From Mycobacterium sp. 1554424.7 (lineage in GTDB: Bacteria > Actinomycetota > Actinomycetes > Mycobacteriales > Mycobacteriaceae), in NCBI RefSeq assembly GCF_001665295.1, contig NZ_LZSE01000072.1, positions 1 through 64,000 of the forward strand: a stretch of 64,000 bases of DNA. Direction: 5' to 3'. The number at the start of each line of letters is the position of its first letter. Position 1 is the stretch's first letter. Both the position numbers and the translations under genes were made by a program. The notes beneath the pieces were generated by a model. That model ran no database searches and was not told the origin of the DNA. It saw nothing but the letters and a program-made list of their open reading frames with translations. This document shows positions 45,917 through 55,202 of this stretch, piece after piece.

Positions 45917-47401
45917 TTACCGCAGCGCCGCGGCGCCGTCCGGGGTGACGGCAACCTTGGCGCCGCCGATGTCTTCGCGCACCGTCGCCTCGACGGCGCC
46001 GGGATCGGCGATGACGGCCAGGGTGCGGGCCCCGTCGGGCGTGCGCACGGCCAGAAAGGCCTTTTCGGGTTGTCCCTCGCGGTTGAACGGTGTCGTCCAG
46101 GCTTCGACGGTCCCGACGCCGTCCCACTCGACCAGGCCCTCGCGGGTCGGCTCGCGGTCCACGGCCGGCTGCGTGTCCTCCCAACGGAATTCGGCCGGCG
46201 GCTCGGTGCTGTACACGCCGAAGCTGTGTTTGGTCAGGTAGCCGCCGTTGCCCGTGATCAGGCCGCGCCGCCCGGGGTTGGCCACCAGCAGTTCGGCCAT
46301 GGTCGCGATGGAGTGCATGACGTAGTTGCTCCACGGGCCGCCCGCGAAGGTCAGGCCGCCGGTGACGGTGAGCGGGCGGGCCGGGTCGTCGACTGCGAGT
46401 CCCAGTTCGGCCGCGGCGACCTGAACGGCCGAGGGGAAGCAGGAGTACAGGTCGACGTAGTCGACGTCGTCGATGCCCAGGCCGGCCAGCTGCAGCGCCC
46501 GCGCGCCGGCGATCCGGATGGCCGCCGAGCGGTGCAGCTCGTCGCGCTCGGCGATGGACGGAGTGTCATGCGCGTCGGTGCCGGAATGCGGATAGACCCA
46601 CCGGTCGGCGGGAACCTGAAGGCGTTGCGCCTGCTCGACGGACGTCAGGACCAGCGCGGCGCCCTGGTCGACCATGTTGTTGGAGTTCATCAGCTTGGTG
46701 TAGGGCCAGCTGATCAGCCGGTTCTGCGGCCCGGGCCGCCGGATCTCCTCGGGGGTCACCGGCTTGCGGATCCAGGCGTGCGGGTTGTCGACTGCGACGG
46801 CGCTGAATCGTGCCCACAGTTCGCTGATGCGCCGCAGGTGGTCGTCGACGGATTCGCCGTTGGCCACGCGCAGCGCCTGGTCGAACAGCGGGTAGACGTA
46901 GGCCGGCAGGTTGAGCCCGCTCTTGAGCTCCGCGTCGCCGAACATCGGGACGTCCTCGCCGATGAGCTCGGCCGCCGGCACGGACTCGTCCTGCACGGTC
47001 CACTCGAGTTTGGCGCCCTTGGCCTTCAGGCCACGGCGGGTGCGCCAGGTCTCGGCGCCCGCCAGCAGCACCACACCGGCCCGGCCCGCCTGGATGTCCA
47101 GGCAGGCATGGTTGACCAGCGACTGCGGGACGTTGCCGCCGACCGGGCTGTAGCGGGTGCTGAATCCGGCGGCGCCGAGCCGCTCGCCGAGCAACAGCGC
47201 GGGATCGCGGTAGTGCGCCGAGAGCACGTTCACCACGCGGATGGAGTCCACGGCCTCGATCACCCGCGCGTCCGCGGCCTGGCGGGCCGCGGCGGCCATC
47301 AGGTCCACCGGTTCGACCGACCGCGTCCCGGGGTCGATGTCGTCGCGGTGGTTGACCTGGCCGTAGCCGATCAACACCGGTGTCCTGGGATCGACGGTCA
47401 T
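45917..47401 (-). CDS. thiolase-like acetyl-CoA acetyltransferase (Rv1867-like)
   Basis: 494 residues, as in Rv1867. Thiolase-fold landmarks: RTPVLIGYGQVNHRDD at the start, 'LVNHACLDIQAGRAGVVLLAGAETW', NNMVDQGAALVLTSVEQA, 'DDVDYVDLYSCFPSAVQVAAAELGL' and VTGGLTFAGGPWSNYVMH. The Cys of YSCFPSA and the His of NYVMH stand in for the C-terminal catalytic residues. The N-terminal nucleophile Cys is not clear, so it may be a non-decarboxylating or SCP2-like thiolase. It follows the CoA-transferase on the same strand. Confidence 0.85.
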   Translation of the reverse strand: MTVDPRTPVLIGYGQVNHRDDIDPGTRSVEPVDLMAAAARQAADARVIEAVDSIRVVNVLSAHYRDPALLLGERLGAAGFSTRYSPVGGNVPQSLVNHACLDIQAGRAGVVLLAGAETWRTRRGLKAKGAKLEWTVQDESVPAAELIGEDVPMFGDAELKSGLNLPAYVYPLFDQALRVANGESVDDHLRRISELWARFSAVAVDNPHAWIRKPVTPEEIRRPGPQNRLISWPYTKLMNSNNMVDQGAALVLTSVEQAQRLQVPADRWVYPHSGTDAHDTPSIAERDELHRSAAIRIAGARALQLAGLGIDDVDYVDLYSCFPSAVQVAAAELGLAVDDPARPLTVTGGLTFAGGPWSNYVMHSIATMAELLVANPGRRGLITGNGGYLTKHSFGVYSTEPPAEFRWEDTQPAVDREPTREGLVEWDGVGTVEAWTTPFNREGQPEKAFLAVRTPDGARTLAVIADPGAVEATVREDIGGAKVAVTPDGAAALR

Positions 47402-47450
47402 GTGACGAATTTAGCGTGTCTATGAATCGGGGTCGGCCGCAGCCCGGGAC

Positions 47451-47501
47451 TTGCCGAGCGTCACGCTAGCGCGGCGTTCGTTGCCGAGCGTCACGCCAGC
47501 G
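47451..47501. repeat. two tandem copies of a 21-base element
   Basis: TTGCCGAGCGTCACGCTAGC (47451-47470) recurs as TTGCCGAGCGTCACGCCAGC (47481-47500) at a 30-base period, with one base changed; each is followed by G. They fill the gap between the CoA-transferase stop and the thiolase start. The second contains CACGC-CA-GCGTG, a short stem. Confidence 0.7.
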
Positions 47502-47523
47502 TGGCTTTCGGCGCCCGGGAAGG

Positions 47524-49926
47524 CTAGGCCGGGCCGGCGGTCGCGAACAGCACGCGCTCGCGAATCAGCCGCTCGGTCTGCTCCGCGGTCATCCCGAGCA
47601 GATTGCGGCAGATCTCGCGGGTGTCCTGGCCGGGCAGTGGCGCCGGGCGTTGTGGGGCCGGCGGGATGTGCTGAAACGGCGCGGGGCCCGTCTCCGCGGG
47701 CATCGGGCGCTCGATCAGCGGATGGGTCATGTCGCTGAACAGTTTTCGCGCGATGAGCTGGGGGTCTTCGAGAATGTCGGGTGGGCGGTTCATCGGTCCG
47801 GCCGCGACCCCGGCCGCCTGGATCAGTTCGGCATTGCGCAGCGGCGTGCGGGTGCGGGTCCAGGCCGACACCAGCTCGACCAGCTCGCGGCGGTTGGCCT
47901 GGCGCGCCTCGCCGGTCGCGAAGCGTGGGTCGTCGACCCATTGCGGGTGGTCGAGAAGGCCTGCCAGGCTGCGCCATTCGTCGTCGGAGCCGATCGAGAT
48001 GACGCACCATTCGTCGTCGCCCGCGCACGGATAGACCGCATGCAGGCTGGTGTCGTCGCGGATCGGGCCGATGCCCGCCGCCAGGGCGGCCTGGGTGACG
48101 TACAGGGTGTCGAGCTGGTTGATCACGACCTCGGCCTGCGAGACGTGGACGTGGGTCCCGGCGCCGGTGCGATCGCGATGGATCAGCGCGGCCAGCGCCG
48201 CGATGGCGGTGACCCGCCCCACCACGTGATCCGGGAAGATCGTCGTCGCGTCGTAAAAGGCGTGTCGTCCGGCGTCGGCCTGGTCGTGCGCGTCCTCGGA
48301 CGTCCACAGCCGGGTGACGCCGGTGGCGGCGCGGACCAGCGGGCCGTAGCCCAGCCGGGTGCGCCAGGGGCCGCTGTCGCCGTAGGCGCTGCTGCCGGCG
48401 AGCACGATCCGCGGGTTGATGGCGCGCAACGCCTCGTAGTCGAAGCCGAGGGCGGTAAGGGTTCCGGGCTTGAAGTTGGCGAACACCGCGTCGGCCTCGG
48501 CGACGAGCCGGCCGAAGATGTCCTTGCCCTCGGCGCTGCGCAGGTCCAGGCCCAGGCCGAGGTGATTGCGGTGGGTCCACGCGAACGACTCGCTCATGGC
48601 GTCGCCTTCGCGGGCTTGGCGCAGCCCGTCGGGGTAGTCGGCGCTTTCCACCTTGATGACCTCGGCGCCCAGGTCGCCGAACAGCCGGCCCAGTTCGCCG
48701 CCGGCGACGATGATGCCCAGGTCGAGGATCCGCAGCCCGGTGAGGGGATAGTCGCCGACCCGGCCCGACGGCGCGCGCACCAGCACCGGGTCGCCGAGCC
48801 AGTACGGTTGGTCCGCCCCCGCGACCGGGGCGGGCGTGCGGAAACCCGAGCGCTGCCCGTCGACGACGAAATAGCCGGTGGGCACGCTGGTCCGCACGCG
48901 CGGCAGCAACTCGGCTTCGGTGATCGCGCCCACCTCTTGAAAATGTTCGGCGTCCAGCACCCACGACGGCGGCAGCACCGCGGCGATCGGCACCCCGTGC
49001 GCCTGCCCCGCGGCCACCAGGTCCTTCATCGTCTGGTCGGCGAACAACGCCCGGGCCAGCGCGCTGATCTCCGGCCAGGCCGCCATCCGGGCGCCGATCG
49101 CGTCGTATTTGGGGTCCTGGAACTCCTCGGGCTCCCCCAGCCAGCGGCGCAACCCCCGCCATTGCCGCGGCGCCATCACGCACAGCCGGACGTACCCGTC
49201 CTGGCAAGGGCAGATCGGGTAGGCGTCCTGATTCTTGGGGCGCCCGCGCCAGCGCCCGCTGTGGCGGATCCCGGCGGCGACCTGCCCGTGCGCGCCGAAC
49301 GCCGGGTCGAGCGCCATGACGACGGCGTCGAACCGGGAGAAGTCGATGTAATCGCCTGTGCCGCAGCGCAATCGGTTGTAGTAGGCGACGAGCGCCGCCC
49401 ACGCCGCCTGCACGGCGGCGGTCGCCGAGGCGATGCCGTCCGGCGGCAACACGGGGGTGCCGGTGGTGGGACCGGATCGCGACAGCGAGCCGCACATCGC
49501 GAACAACACGGGATCGGTGGCGCGCCACGCGGACCGCGGGCCCGTCTCACCGAAGTCGGTGATCGAGAGCACCACCAGGTGCGGATACTGGGCCGCCAGC
49601 TCCGCGCCCGAGATCCCGAAGGCGCCTATGTGCCCGTCCAGGCCGCTGTCCACGACGATGTCGGCCTCGGCGGCCAGGTCGAAGAACCGGCCGCAGTCGC
49701 CGTCCTCGAGCGGGTCCAGCACCGCGGCGCGCTTGTTGGCGTTGCGCAGCGCGAACGGAATGCTGGCCCCGGCCAGTGTGGGCAATTCGTCGCGCCCCAG
49801 GCTGCCGCCGGGGAATTCGATCTTGAGGACGTCGGCGCCGAGGTCGGCAAACAGGCGCGTCACCGCGTCGGCGCTGCCGCTGGACAGGTCCAGCACGCGC
49901 ACGGTTTCGAGCAGCCCGTCTGCCAT
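47524..49926 (-). CDS. CoA-transferase, two CaiB/BaiF (family III) domains (Rv1866-like)
   Basis: 800 residues made of two family III CoA-transferase units: residues 1-370 and ~385-800. Each opens with the same motif (VRVLDLSSGSADAVTRLFADLGADVLKIE and 'LRILDLGIIVAGGELGRLFGDLGAEVIKVES', both split by length). The second half has a clear NHLGLGLDLRSAEGKDIF. The catalytic Asp should lie in the DFSRFDAVV / VHVSQAEVV regions. It moves CoA between acyl-CoA donors and a carboxylate. I recall Rv1866 as a similar tandem protein of 778 residues. A thiolase follows, suggesting degradation of an acyl-CoA intermediate. Confidence 0.88.
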   Translation of the reverse strand: MADGLLETVRVLDLSSGSADAVTRLFADLGADVLKIEFPGGSLGRDELPTLAGASIPFALRNANKRAAVLDPLEDGDCGRFFDLAAEADIVVDSGLDGHIGAFGISGAELAAQYPHLVVLSITDFGETGPRSAWRATDPVLFAMCGSLSRSGPTTGTPVLPPDGIASATAAVQAAWAALVAYYNRLRCGTGDYIDFSRFDAVVMALDPAFGAHGQVAAGIRHSGRWRGRPKNQDAYPICPCQDGYVRLCVMAPRQWRGLRRWLGEPEEFQDPKYDAIGARMAAWPEISALARALFADQTMKDLVAAGQAHGVPIAAVLPPSWVLDAEHFQEVGAITEAELLPRVRTSVPTGYFVVDGQRSGFRTPAPVAGADQPYWLGDPVLVRAPSGRVGDYPLTGLRILDLGIIVAGGELGRLFGDLGAEVIKVESADYPDGLRQAREGDAMSESFAWTHRNHLGLGLDLRSAEGKDIFGRLVAEADAVFANFKPGTLTALGFDYEALRAINPRIVLAGSSAYGDSGPWRTRLGYGPLVRAATGVTRLWTSEDAHDQADAGRHAFYDATTIFPDHVVGRVTAIAALAALIHRDRTGAGTHVHVSQAEVVINQLDTLYVTQAALAAGIGPIRDDTSLHAVYPCAGDDEWCVISIGSDDEWRSLAGLLDHPQWVDDPRFATGEARQANRRELVELVSAWTRTRTPLRNAELIQAAGVAAGPMNRPPDILEDPQLIARKLFSDMTHPLIERPMPAETGPAPFQHIPPAPQRPAPLPGQDTREICRNLLGMTAEQTERLIRERVLFATAGPA

Positions 49927-50077
49927 CCGCTCACCGTACCTGCCTGGTCAGCGGCCGACGGCGAGCACATTGCCGGTGGCCAAATCCGCAGCCGCCCAAG
50001 CCGGTTCGCGCCCGAATTCGGACCGGCTACTCTCGGTAGTTCTTGTTGACGATCCCGAACGGAGGCACCCCCACCCC

Positions 50078-50980
50078 ATGACCGCGCACTTGAGCTACGT
50101 CGAGGCCGTGGTAGTCGGCGCGTTCCAGGGTGTCACCGAGCTGTTCCCCGTTTCCAGCCTCGGGCACTCCGTGTTGGTGCCGGCGCTGGTGGGCGGGCAG
50201 TGGGGCCGGGACCTCAACGTGTCCACCCCCGAATCGCCGTACCTCGCGTTCATCGTCGGCCTGCACGTCGCCACCGCCGCCGCCCTGCTGGTGTTCTTCT
50301 GGCGGGACTGGCTGCGGATCGTGGCCGGGTTCTTCTCGTCGCTGCGGCATCGCCGGGTGCAGACGCCCGACGAGCGGCTGGCGTGGCTGATCGTGGTCGC
50401 CACGATCCCGGTCGGTCTGGCCGGGGTTGCGCTCGAGCACATGTTCCGGACCACGCTGGGCAAACCGATTCCCGCGGCGGCATTCCTGTTGCTCAACGGC
50501 ATCGCGCTGTATGCCGGCGAGGTGCTGCGCCGCCGCGTGTCGCCGACCGGCGACGAAGAACACGAAGACCACCGCGGCGAGGCCATCGACAACCGGCTGG
50601 CCCAGCTGCCGATGCGCCGCGGGCTGGTGATCGGTGCCTCCCAGATCCTGGCGCTGCTGCCGGGGATCAGCCGCTCCGGCATCGCGATGGTGGCCGGCCT
50701 GTGGCGCGGCCTTTCGCACGAGGACGCCGCGCGCTTCTCGTTTCTGCTTGCGACGCCGATCATCCTGGCGGCCGGGGTCTACAAGATTCCCGACCTCTTC
50801 GGGCCGCTCGGGGCCGGGATCGGGGGGCAGGTCCTGGCCGGCAGCGTCGCCTCGTTCGTCTGCGCCTACCTGGCCGTGCGGTTCCTGACGCGCTACTTCC
50901 AGACCCGGACCCTGACACCGTTCGCCGTGTACTGCGCCCTGGTGGGCGGCGCGAGCCTGGTGTGGCTCAGCGTGCACTAA
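50078..50980 (+). CDS. uppP: undecaprenyl-diphosphatase UppP/BacA family
   Basis: 300 residues from ATG 50078, with CGGAGG 12 bases upstream. About eight helices carry the two UppP signatures: GAFQGVTELFPVSSLGHSVL (Glu-rich motif 1) and LPGISRSGIAMVAGLWRGL (motif 2, PGxSRSG). It dephosphorylates undecaprenyl/decaprenyl diphosphate on the outer face of the membrane to recycle the cell-wall lipid carrier and can give bacitracin resistance. An acidic insert (TGDEEHEDHRGEAIDN) lies near residues 150-168. The M. tuberculosis UppP I know (Rv2136c) lies elsewhere, so this may be a second copy. Confidence 0.92.
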   Translation: MTAHLSYVEAVVVGAFQGVTELFPVSSLGHSVLVPALVGGQWGRDLNVSTPESPYLAFIVGLHVATAAALLVFFWRDWLRIVAGFFSSLRHRRVQTPDERLAWLIVVATIPVGLAGVALEHMFRTTLGKPIPAAAFLLLNGIALYAGEVLRRRVSPTGDEEHEDHRGEAIDNRLAQLPMRRGLVIGASQILALLPGISRSGIAMVAGLWRGLSHEDAARFSFLLATPIILAAGVYKIPDLFGPLGAGIGGQVLAGSVASFVCAYLAVRFLTRYFQTRTLTPFAVYCALVGGASLVWLSVH

Positions 50981-51504
50981 ACGGGCGCGCGACGGTAGCG
51001 GAGTTGTCGCACGGGCGAGTCACCGAAAGTGACTGTGCGGCAAGCTCCGTCGCACCGCCAGCCGTCGCGTTCGTAGAACCGCCGGGCGCTGACGTTGCCC
51101 TCCAGCACCCACAGCACCGCCCCGGCCACGCCGAGCAGGCGAAGACGCGCCCGGGCGGCCGCCATCAACGACCGCCCGACTCCCGCGCGCACGTGCGCGG
51201 GATCGACGTAAATCGCCATCAGCTCACCGAAATTCGGCGGGTCCGCCTCGCGGCACAGGCCCGTCGTCGCGAAGCCGCGGATCGCCGGGCCGTCGACCGC
51301 AACCACGGTCGACGGCAGCCGAAGCCCCACGCGGCCGAACGTGTATCGGCCGGCGAAGAGCTCGGGCGTGAGGCCGTCGAGGTAACCCTGGGCGATCAGC
51401 CCCCGATACGCCGACTGCCACGACCGGAGTTGCACCGACGCGACGTCGCGCGCGTCCGCCGGGACGGCGGCCCGCACCTCGATCACGGGTGCAGTATCGG
51501 GCAT
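50977..51504 (-). CDS. GNAT-family N-acetyltransferase
   Basis: 175 residues from ATG 51504 (MPDTAPVIEVRAAVPADARDVAS). The acetyl-CoA binding motif A is seen in 'ELMAIYVDPAHVRAGVGRSLMAAARARL' (RAGVGR, near residues 110-115), followed by GAVLWVLEGNVSARRFYERDGW (motif B). It acetylates an amine, with substrate unknown. Its stop overlaps the uppP stop by 4 bases, and its start is 47 bases from the divergent SDR start. Confidence 0.9.
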   Translation of the reverse strand: MPDTAPVIEVRAAVPADARDVASVQLRSWQSAYRGLIAQGYLDGLTPELFAGRYTFGRVGLRLPSTVVAVDGPAIRGFATTGLCREADPPNFGELMAIYVDPAHVRAGVGRSLMAAARARLRLLGVAGAVLWVLEGNVSARRFYERDGWRCDGACRTVTFGDSPVRQLRYRRAPV

Positions 51505-51515
51505 AATCGCTCGAA

Positions 51516-51529
51516 TTGACACCCGTCAA
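51516..51529. promoter_or_regulatory. inverted repeat in SDR promoter
   Basis: TTGAC-ACCC-GTCAA (51516-51529) is a perfect 5-base-arm inverted repeat, 21 bases before the SDR ATG and 11 bases from the GNAT start. The same TTGACACCCGT word stands at 18146-18156 before the epoxide-hydrolase-like gene, there with an imperfect right arm. It could be a regulator site or a -35-like element. Confidence 0.4.
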
Positions 51530-51550
51530 CTTTTGGGAAGGGCAACGAAG

Positions 51551-52399
51551 ATGGCAGAGACGGCATCCATCGGCGTGAAGGTGCGCGACAAGGTCATCGT
51601 GATCACCGGCGGCGCCCGCGGGATCGGGCTGGCCACCGCCACCGCGCTGCACAACCTGGGTGCCAAGGTCGCGATCGGGGACATCGACGAGGTGCGGGTG
51701 AAGGAATCGGGCGCCGCGCTCGGCCTCGACGTCTACGGCAAGCTCGACGTCACCGACGCGCATTCGTTCTCGGACTTCCTGGACGAGGTCGAGCGCCAAC
51801 TCGGCCCTATCGACGTGCTGATCAACAACGCCGGCATCATGCCCGTCGGCCGGATCATCGACGAGCCGGACGCGGTCACGCGCCGGATTCTCGACATCAA
51901 CGTCTACGGCGTCATCCTGGGCAGCAAGCTGGCCGTGCAGCGCATGGTGCCCCGCGGATCCGGACACGTCATCAACGTCGCGTCGCTGGCCGGGGAGCTC
52001 CACATCGTCGGCCTGGCCAGCTACTGCGCCAGCAAGCACGCGGTGATCGCCTTCACCGACTCGGCCCGCCTCGAGTACCGCTCGGCCGGGGTCGAGTTCT
52101 CCGCGGTGTTGCCGACGTTCGTCAACACCGAACTCGTCGCCGGGACCCCCGGCATGAAGGGGTTTCGCAACGCCGAACCGGCCGAGATCGCCGACGCGAT
52201 CGTGCGGCTGGTGGCGCACCCCAAGCCGCGCGTGCGGCTCACCAAGGCCGCCGGCGCGATGGTGGTGTCCCAGAAATTCTGGCCGCGCCGGATCGCCGAG
52301 GGCCTGAACCGCCTGCTCGGCGGCGATCACGTCTTCACCGACGACGTCGACGTCGAGAAGCGCCGCGCCTACGAGGCGCGCGCCCGCGGCGAGGAGTGA
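51551..52399 (+). CDS. short-chain dehydrogenase/reductase (Rv1865c-like)
   Basis: 282 residues from ATG 51551 (a TTG at 51533 would add six). SDR motifs: [16 protein letters not shown] (TGxxxGIG near residues 19-25), LINNAGIMP, catalytic Ser in NVASLAG and YCASKHAV (Tyr-x3-Lys). The C-terminal tail '[17 protein letters not shown]' is charged. It matches Rv1865c in size and place. NAD(P)-dependent oxidoreductase; the substrate cannot be read. It begins 21 bases after an inverted repeat. Confidence 0.92.
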   Translation: MAETASIGVKVRDKVIVITGGARGIGLATATALHNLGAKVAIGDIDEVRVKESGAALGLDVYGKLDVTDAHSFSDFLDEVERQLGPIDVLINNAGIMPVGRIIDEPDAVTRRILDINVYGVILGSKLAVQRMVPRGSGHVINVASLAGELHIVGLASYCASKHAVIAFTDSARLEYRSAGVEFSAVLPTFVNTELVAGTPGMKGFRNAEPAEIADAIVRLVAHPKPRVRLTKAAGAMVVSQKFWPRRIAEGLNRLLGGDHVFTDDVDVEKRRAYEARARGEE

Positions 52400-52445
52400 C
52401 TTTCGCTTCTGGCGACGTTCATCGGCGGCGCGGACAATCGGGCGG

Positions 52446-54854
52446 GTGAGCCTCGAAACCCGAACATCCGTGCCCGAAACCCTCCCCGACGACGAACTCG
52501 CCCTCATCGACAAGTATTGGCGCGCAGCTAATTACCTCTCGGTCGGCCAGATATATCTGCTGGACAACCCGCTGCTGACCGAACCGCTGTCGTCCGAGCA
52601 CGTCAAACCCCGGCTGTTGGGTCACTGGGGCACCACGCCCGGGCTCAACCTCATCTATGCGCACCTGAACCGAATCATCCGTAACCGCGACGCCAGCGTC
52701 ATCTACGTCACGGGGCCCGGCCACGGCGGTCCGGGGCTGGTGGCCAACGCCTACCTGGAGGGCACCTACAGCGAGGTGTATACCGGCATCGAGGAAGACG
52801 CCGAGGGGCTGCGAAAGCTGTTCCGGCAGTTCTCCTTTCCCGGCGGCATCCCCAGCCACGTCGCGGCGCAGACGCCGGGCTCGATCCACGAGGGCGGCGA
52901 GCTGGGCTACGCGCTGGTGCACGCCTTCGGCGCGGCGTTCGACAACCCGGACCTGGTGGTCGCGTGCGTGGTCGGCGACGGCGAGGCCGAAACCGGGCCC
53001 CTGGCCGCCGGGTGGCACTCCAACAAATTCCTCAACCCCGTCACCGACGGCGCCGTGCTGCCCATCCTGCAACTGAACGGCTACAAGATCGCCAACCCGA
53101 CCGTGCTGGCCCGCATCCCCCACCCCGAACTGGAATCGCTGCTGCGCGGGTACGGCTACCGGCCCATCACCGTCGCCGGGGACGACCCGGCCAACGTGCA
53201 CCAGCAGCTGGCCGCCGCCCTCGACGACGCCTTCGACGACATCGCGGCCATCCAGCGCGCCGCCCGCAACGGAGACCGGACCGAGCGTCCCGTCTGGCCG
53301 ATGATCGTGCTGCGCACCCCCAAGGGGTGGACCGGCCCGAAGGTGGTCGACGGCAAGAAGGTGGAGGGCACCTGGCGGTCGCACCAGGTGCCGCTGGCCG
53401 AAACCCACGACAATCCGGCCCACCGCGCGCAGTTGGAGGAATGGCTGCGCAGCTATTCGCCCGAGGAGCTGTTCGACGGCACCGGCGCGCTGCGCCCCGA
53501 GTTGCGGGCGCTGGCGCCCCGCGGCGATCGCCGGATGAGCGCCAACCCGCACGCCAACGGCGGGCTGCTGCTGCACGACCTCGACCTGCCGGACTTCCGC
53601 GACTACGCGGTGTCGGTGTCGGCGCCGGCCTCCGAGACGCACGAGGCCACCCGGGTGCTGGGCACCTTCCTGCGCGACGTGATCGCCCGCAACCCCGATC
53701 GGTTCCGGCTGATGGGCCCCGACGAGACCGCCTCCAACCGGCTCGACGCCGTCTTCGGCGCGACCGACAAGGTGTGGCTCTCGGAGACCGGGCCCGACGA
53801 CGAGCACCTCGCGCCCGACGGGCGGGTGATGGAGGTGCTCTCCGAACACCTGTGCCAGGGCTGGCTGGAGGGCTACCTGCTGACCGGCCGGCACGGCCTG
53901 TTCAACTGCTACGAGGCCTTCGTGCACATCGTCGACTCGATGCTCAACCAGCACGCGAAGTGGCTGGCCACCAGCCGGGAACTGCCGTGGCGGCGGCCGA
54001 TCGCGTCGCTGAACTACCTGCTGACCTCCCACGTGTGGCGCCAGGACCACAACGGCGCCTCGCATCAGGACCCCGGATTCATCGACCTGGTCGCGAACAA
54101 GCGGGCCGAGCTGACGCGGGTGTACCTGCCGCCGGACGGCAACACGCTGCTGTCGGTGGCGGACCACTGCCTGCGCAGCCGCAACTACGTCAACGTGATC
54201 GTCGCCGGCAAGCAGCCCGCGCTGGCCTACCTGGACATGGAGCAGGCCATCGCCCATTGCGCGCGCGGCCTGGGCATCTGGTCGTGGGCGAGCACCGCTG
54301 GGTCTTCCGTCGCCGACCCCGACGTCGTGCTGGCCTGCGCCGGGGACATCCCGACGCTGGAGGTGCTGGCGGCCGCCGACATCCTGCGGCGCGAGCTGCC
54401 CGGGCTGGCCGTCCGGGTGGTCAACGTCGTGGACCTGATGCGGCTGCAACCGGACTCCGAGCATCCACATGGCTTGCCGGACAGGGAGTTTGACGCGCTG
54501 TTCACCTGCGACAAGCCGGTCATCTTCGCCTACCACGGCTACCCGTGGCTGATCCACCGGCTGACCTATAGCCGCGCCAACCACGCGCACCTTCACGTGC
54601 GCGGCTTCAAGGAGCGCGGCACCACGACGACGCCGTTCGACATGGTGATGCTCAACGACCTCGATCGCTTCCATCTGGTCATGGATGTGATCGACCGGGT
54701 CGACGGGCTGGCCAGCCAGGCCGCGGTGCTGCGCCAGCGGATGGTCGACGCGCGCCTGGCCGCCCGCGCCTACACCCGCGAGCACGGCGAGGACGACCCG
54801 GCGATTTCGGGGTGGACCTGGGAGTCGAGCGAGCGGAGCGAACGGAGTGAGTGA
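52446..54854 (+). CDS. xfp: xylulose-5-phosphate/fructose-6-phosphate phosphoketolase
   Basis: 802 residues from GTG 52446. Thiamine-diphosphate enzyme with family signatures: [51 protein letters not shown], and '[23 protein letters not shown]' (TPP-Mg motif, split), plus the transketolase-like half with [12 protein letters not shown] and [13 protein letters not shown]. It cleaves xylulose-5-P or fructose-6-P with phosphate to acetyl-P plus a shorter sugar phosphate, a bypass of glycolysis. The end SSERSERSE comes from a GAGCGAGCGGAGCGA-type simple repeat at 54827-54850. Absent from M. tuberculosis as far as I recall; no acetate kinase gene is nearby. Confidence 0.95.
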   Translation: MSLETRTSVPETLPDDELALIDKYWRAANYLSVGQIYLLDNPLLTEPLSSEHVKPRLLGHWGTTPGLNLIYAHLNRIIRNRDASVIYVTGPGHGGPGLVANAYLEGTYSEVYTGIEEDAEGLRKLFRQFSFPGGIPSHVAAQTPGSIHEGGELGYALVHAFGAAFDNPDLVVACVVGDGEAETGPLAAGWHSNKFLNPVTDGAVLPILQLNGYKIANPTVLARIPHPELESLLRGYGYRPITVAGDDPANVHQQLAAALDDAFDDIAAIQRAARNGDRTERPVWPMIVLRTPKGWTGPKVVDGKKVEGTWRSHQVPLAETHDNPAHRAQLEEWLRSYSPEELFDGTGALRPELRALAPRGDRRMSANPHANGGLLLHDLDLPDFRDYAVSVSAPASETHEATRVLGTFLRDVIARNPDRFRLMGPDETASNRLDAVFGATDKVWLSETGPDDEHLAPDGRVMEVLSEHLCQGWLEGYLLTGRHGLFNCYEAFVHIVDSMLNQHAKWLATSRELPWRRPIASLNYLLTSHVWRQDHNGASHQDPGFIDLVANKRAELTRVYLPPDGNTLLSVADHCLRSRNYVNVIVAGKQPALAYLDMEQAIAHCARGLGIWSWASTAGSSVADPDVVLACAGDIPTLEVLAAADILRRELPGLAVRVVNVVDLMRLQPDSEHPHGLPDREFDALFTCDKPVIFAYHGYPWLIHRLTYSRANHAHLHVRGFKERGTTTTPFDMVMLNDLDRFHLVMDVIDRVDGLASQAAVLRQRMVDARLAARAYTREHGEDDPAISGWTWESSERSERSE

Positions 54855-54947
54855 CGGGAGCGAGACGACCGATCGGACCTGGGAGCGTGCGGAACACGCG
54901 TAGTGAGTGAGCGCCGCATCATGTCCGGACGTGCGATGCGCCCCCGG

Positions 54948-55115
54948 CTACACGGCGCGGGGTTTGCCGGTGCCGCCGGAAGGCTCGCCGTAGTCCCTCG
55001 GATTGCCGGCGTCGATGTGCCAGATCCAATTGCCGTGGAGGGGCCGGTCAACGGCAAGAGCGGCCAAGGGTGCAATTACGAGGATTGAGAGCAACGTCCA
55101 CACCGTCGTAGCCAT
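54948..55115 (-). CDS. small single-helix membrane protein
   Basis: 55 residues from ATG 55115, with a strong ribosome site AGGAGG 5 bases upstream. That start gives MATTVWTLLSILVIAPLAALAVD, one membrane helix of about 20 residues, followed by a short tail with RPLHGNWIWHIDAGNPRDYG. The ATG at 55151 used by a longer frame has no such site. It is divergent from the CGNR regulator, and the two share an 87-base region with a large inverted repeat. No family recognised. Confidence 0.72.
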   Translation of the reverse strand: MATTVWTLLSILVIAPLAALAVDRPLHGNWIWHIDAGNPRDYGEPSGGTGKPRAV

Positions 55116-55139
55116 GAGTTCCTCCTGTCCTCTGTTCCG

Positions 55140-55168
55140 AGGTGTAACCATCTTAGATAGTTACACCT
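55140..55168. promoter_or_regulatory. inverted-repeat operator between small membrane gene and CGNR regulator
   Basis: Perfect 9-base arms AGGTGTAAC (55140-55148) and GTTACACCT (55160-55168) around an 11-base, AT-rich centre. A degenerate further half-site AGGTGGTTAC lies at 55193-55202, directly before the CGNR ATG. The arrangement is typical of autoregulated divergent promoters. Confidence 0.65.
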
Positions 55169-55202
55169 TGCCCGCGATTGTGAAACCTGTCAAGGTGGTT
55201 AC

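Noticed and set aside
47650-50049. 799-codon plus-strand frame opposite the CoA-transferase
   Set aside because: Shadow of the Rv1866-like gene; no recognisable domain, start or ribosome site.
52419-54785. 788-codon minus-strand frame across the phosphoketolase gene
   Set aside because: The antisense frame stays open because of high GC at third positions; its translation is Val/Arg/His-rich without a domain, while xfp is unmistakable on the other strand.
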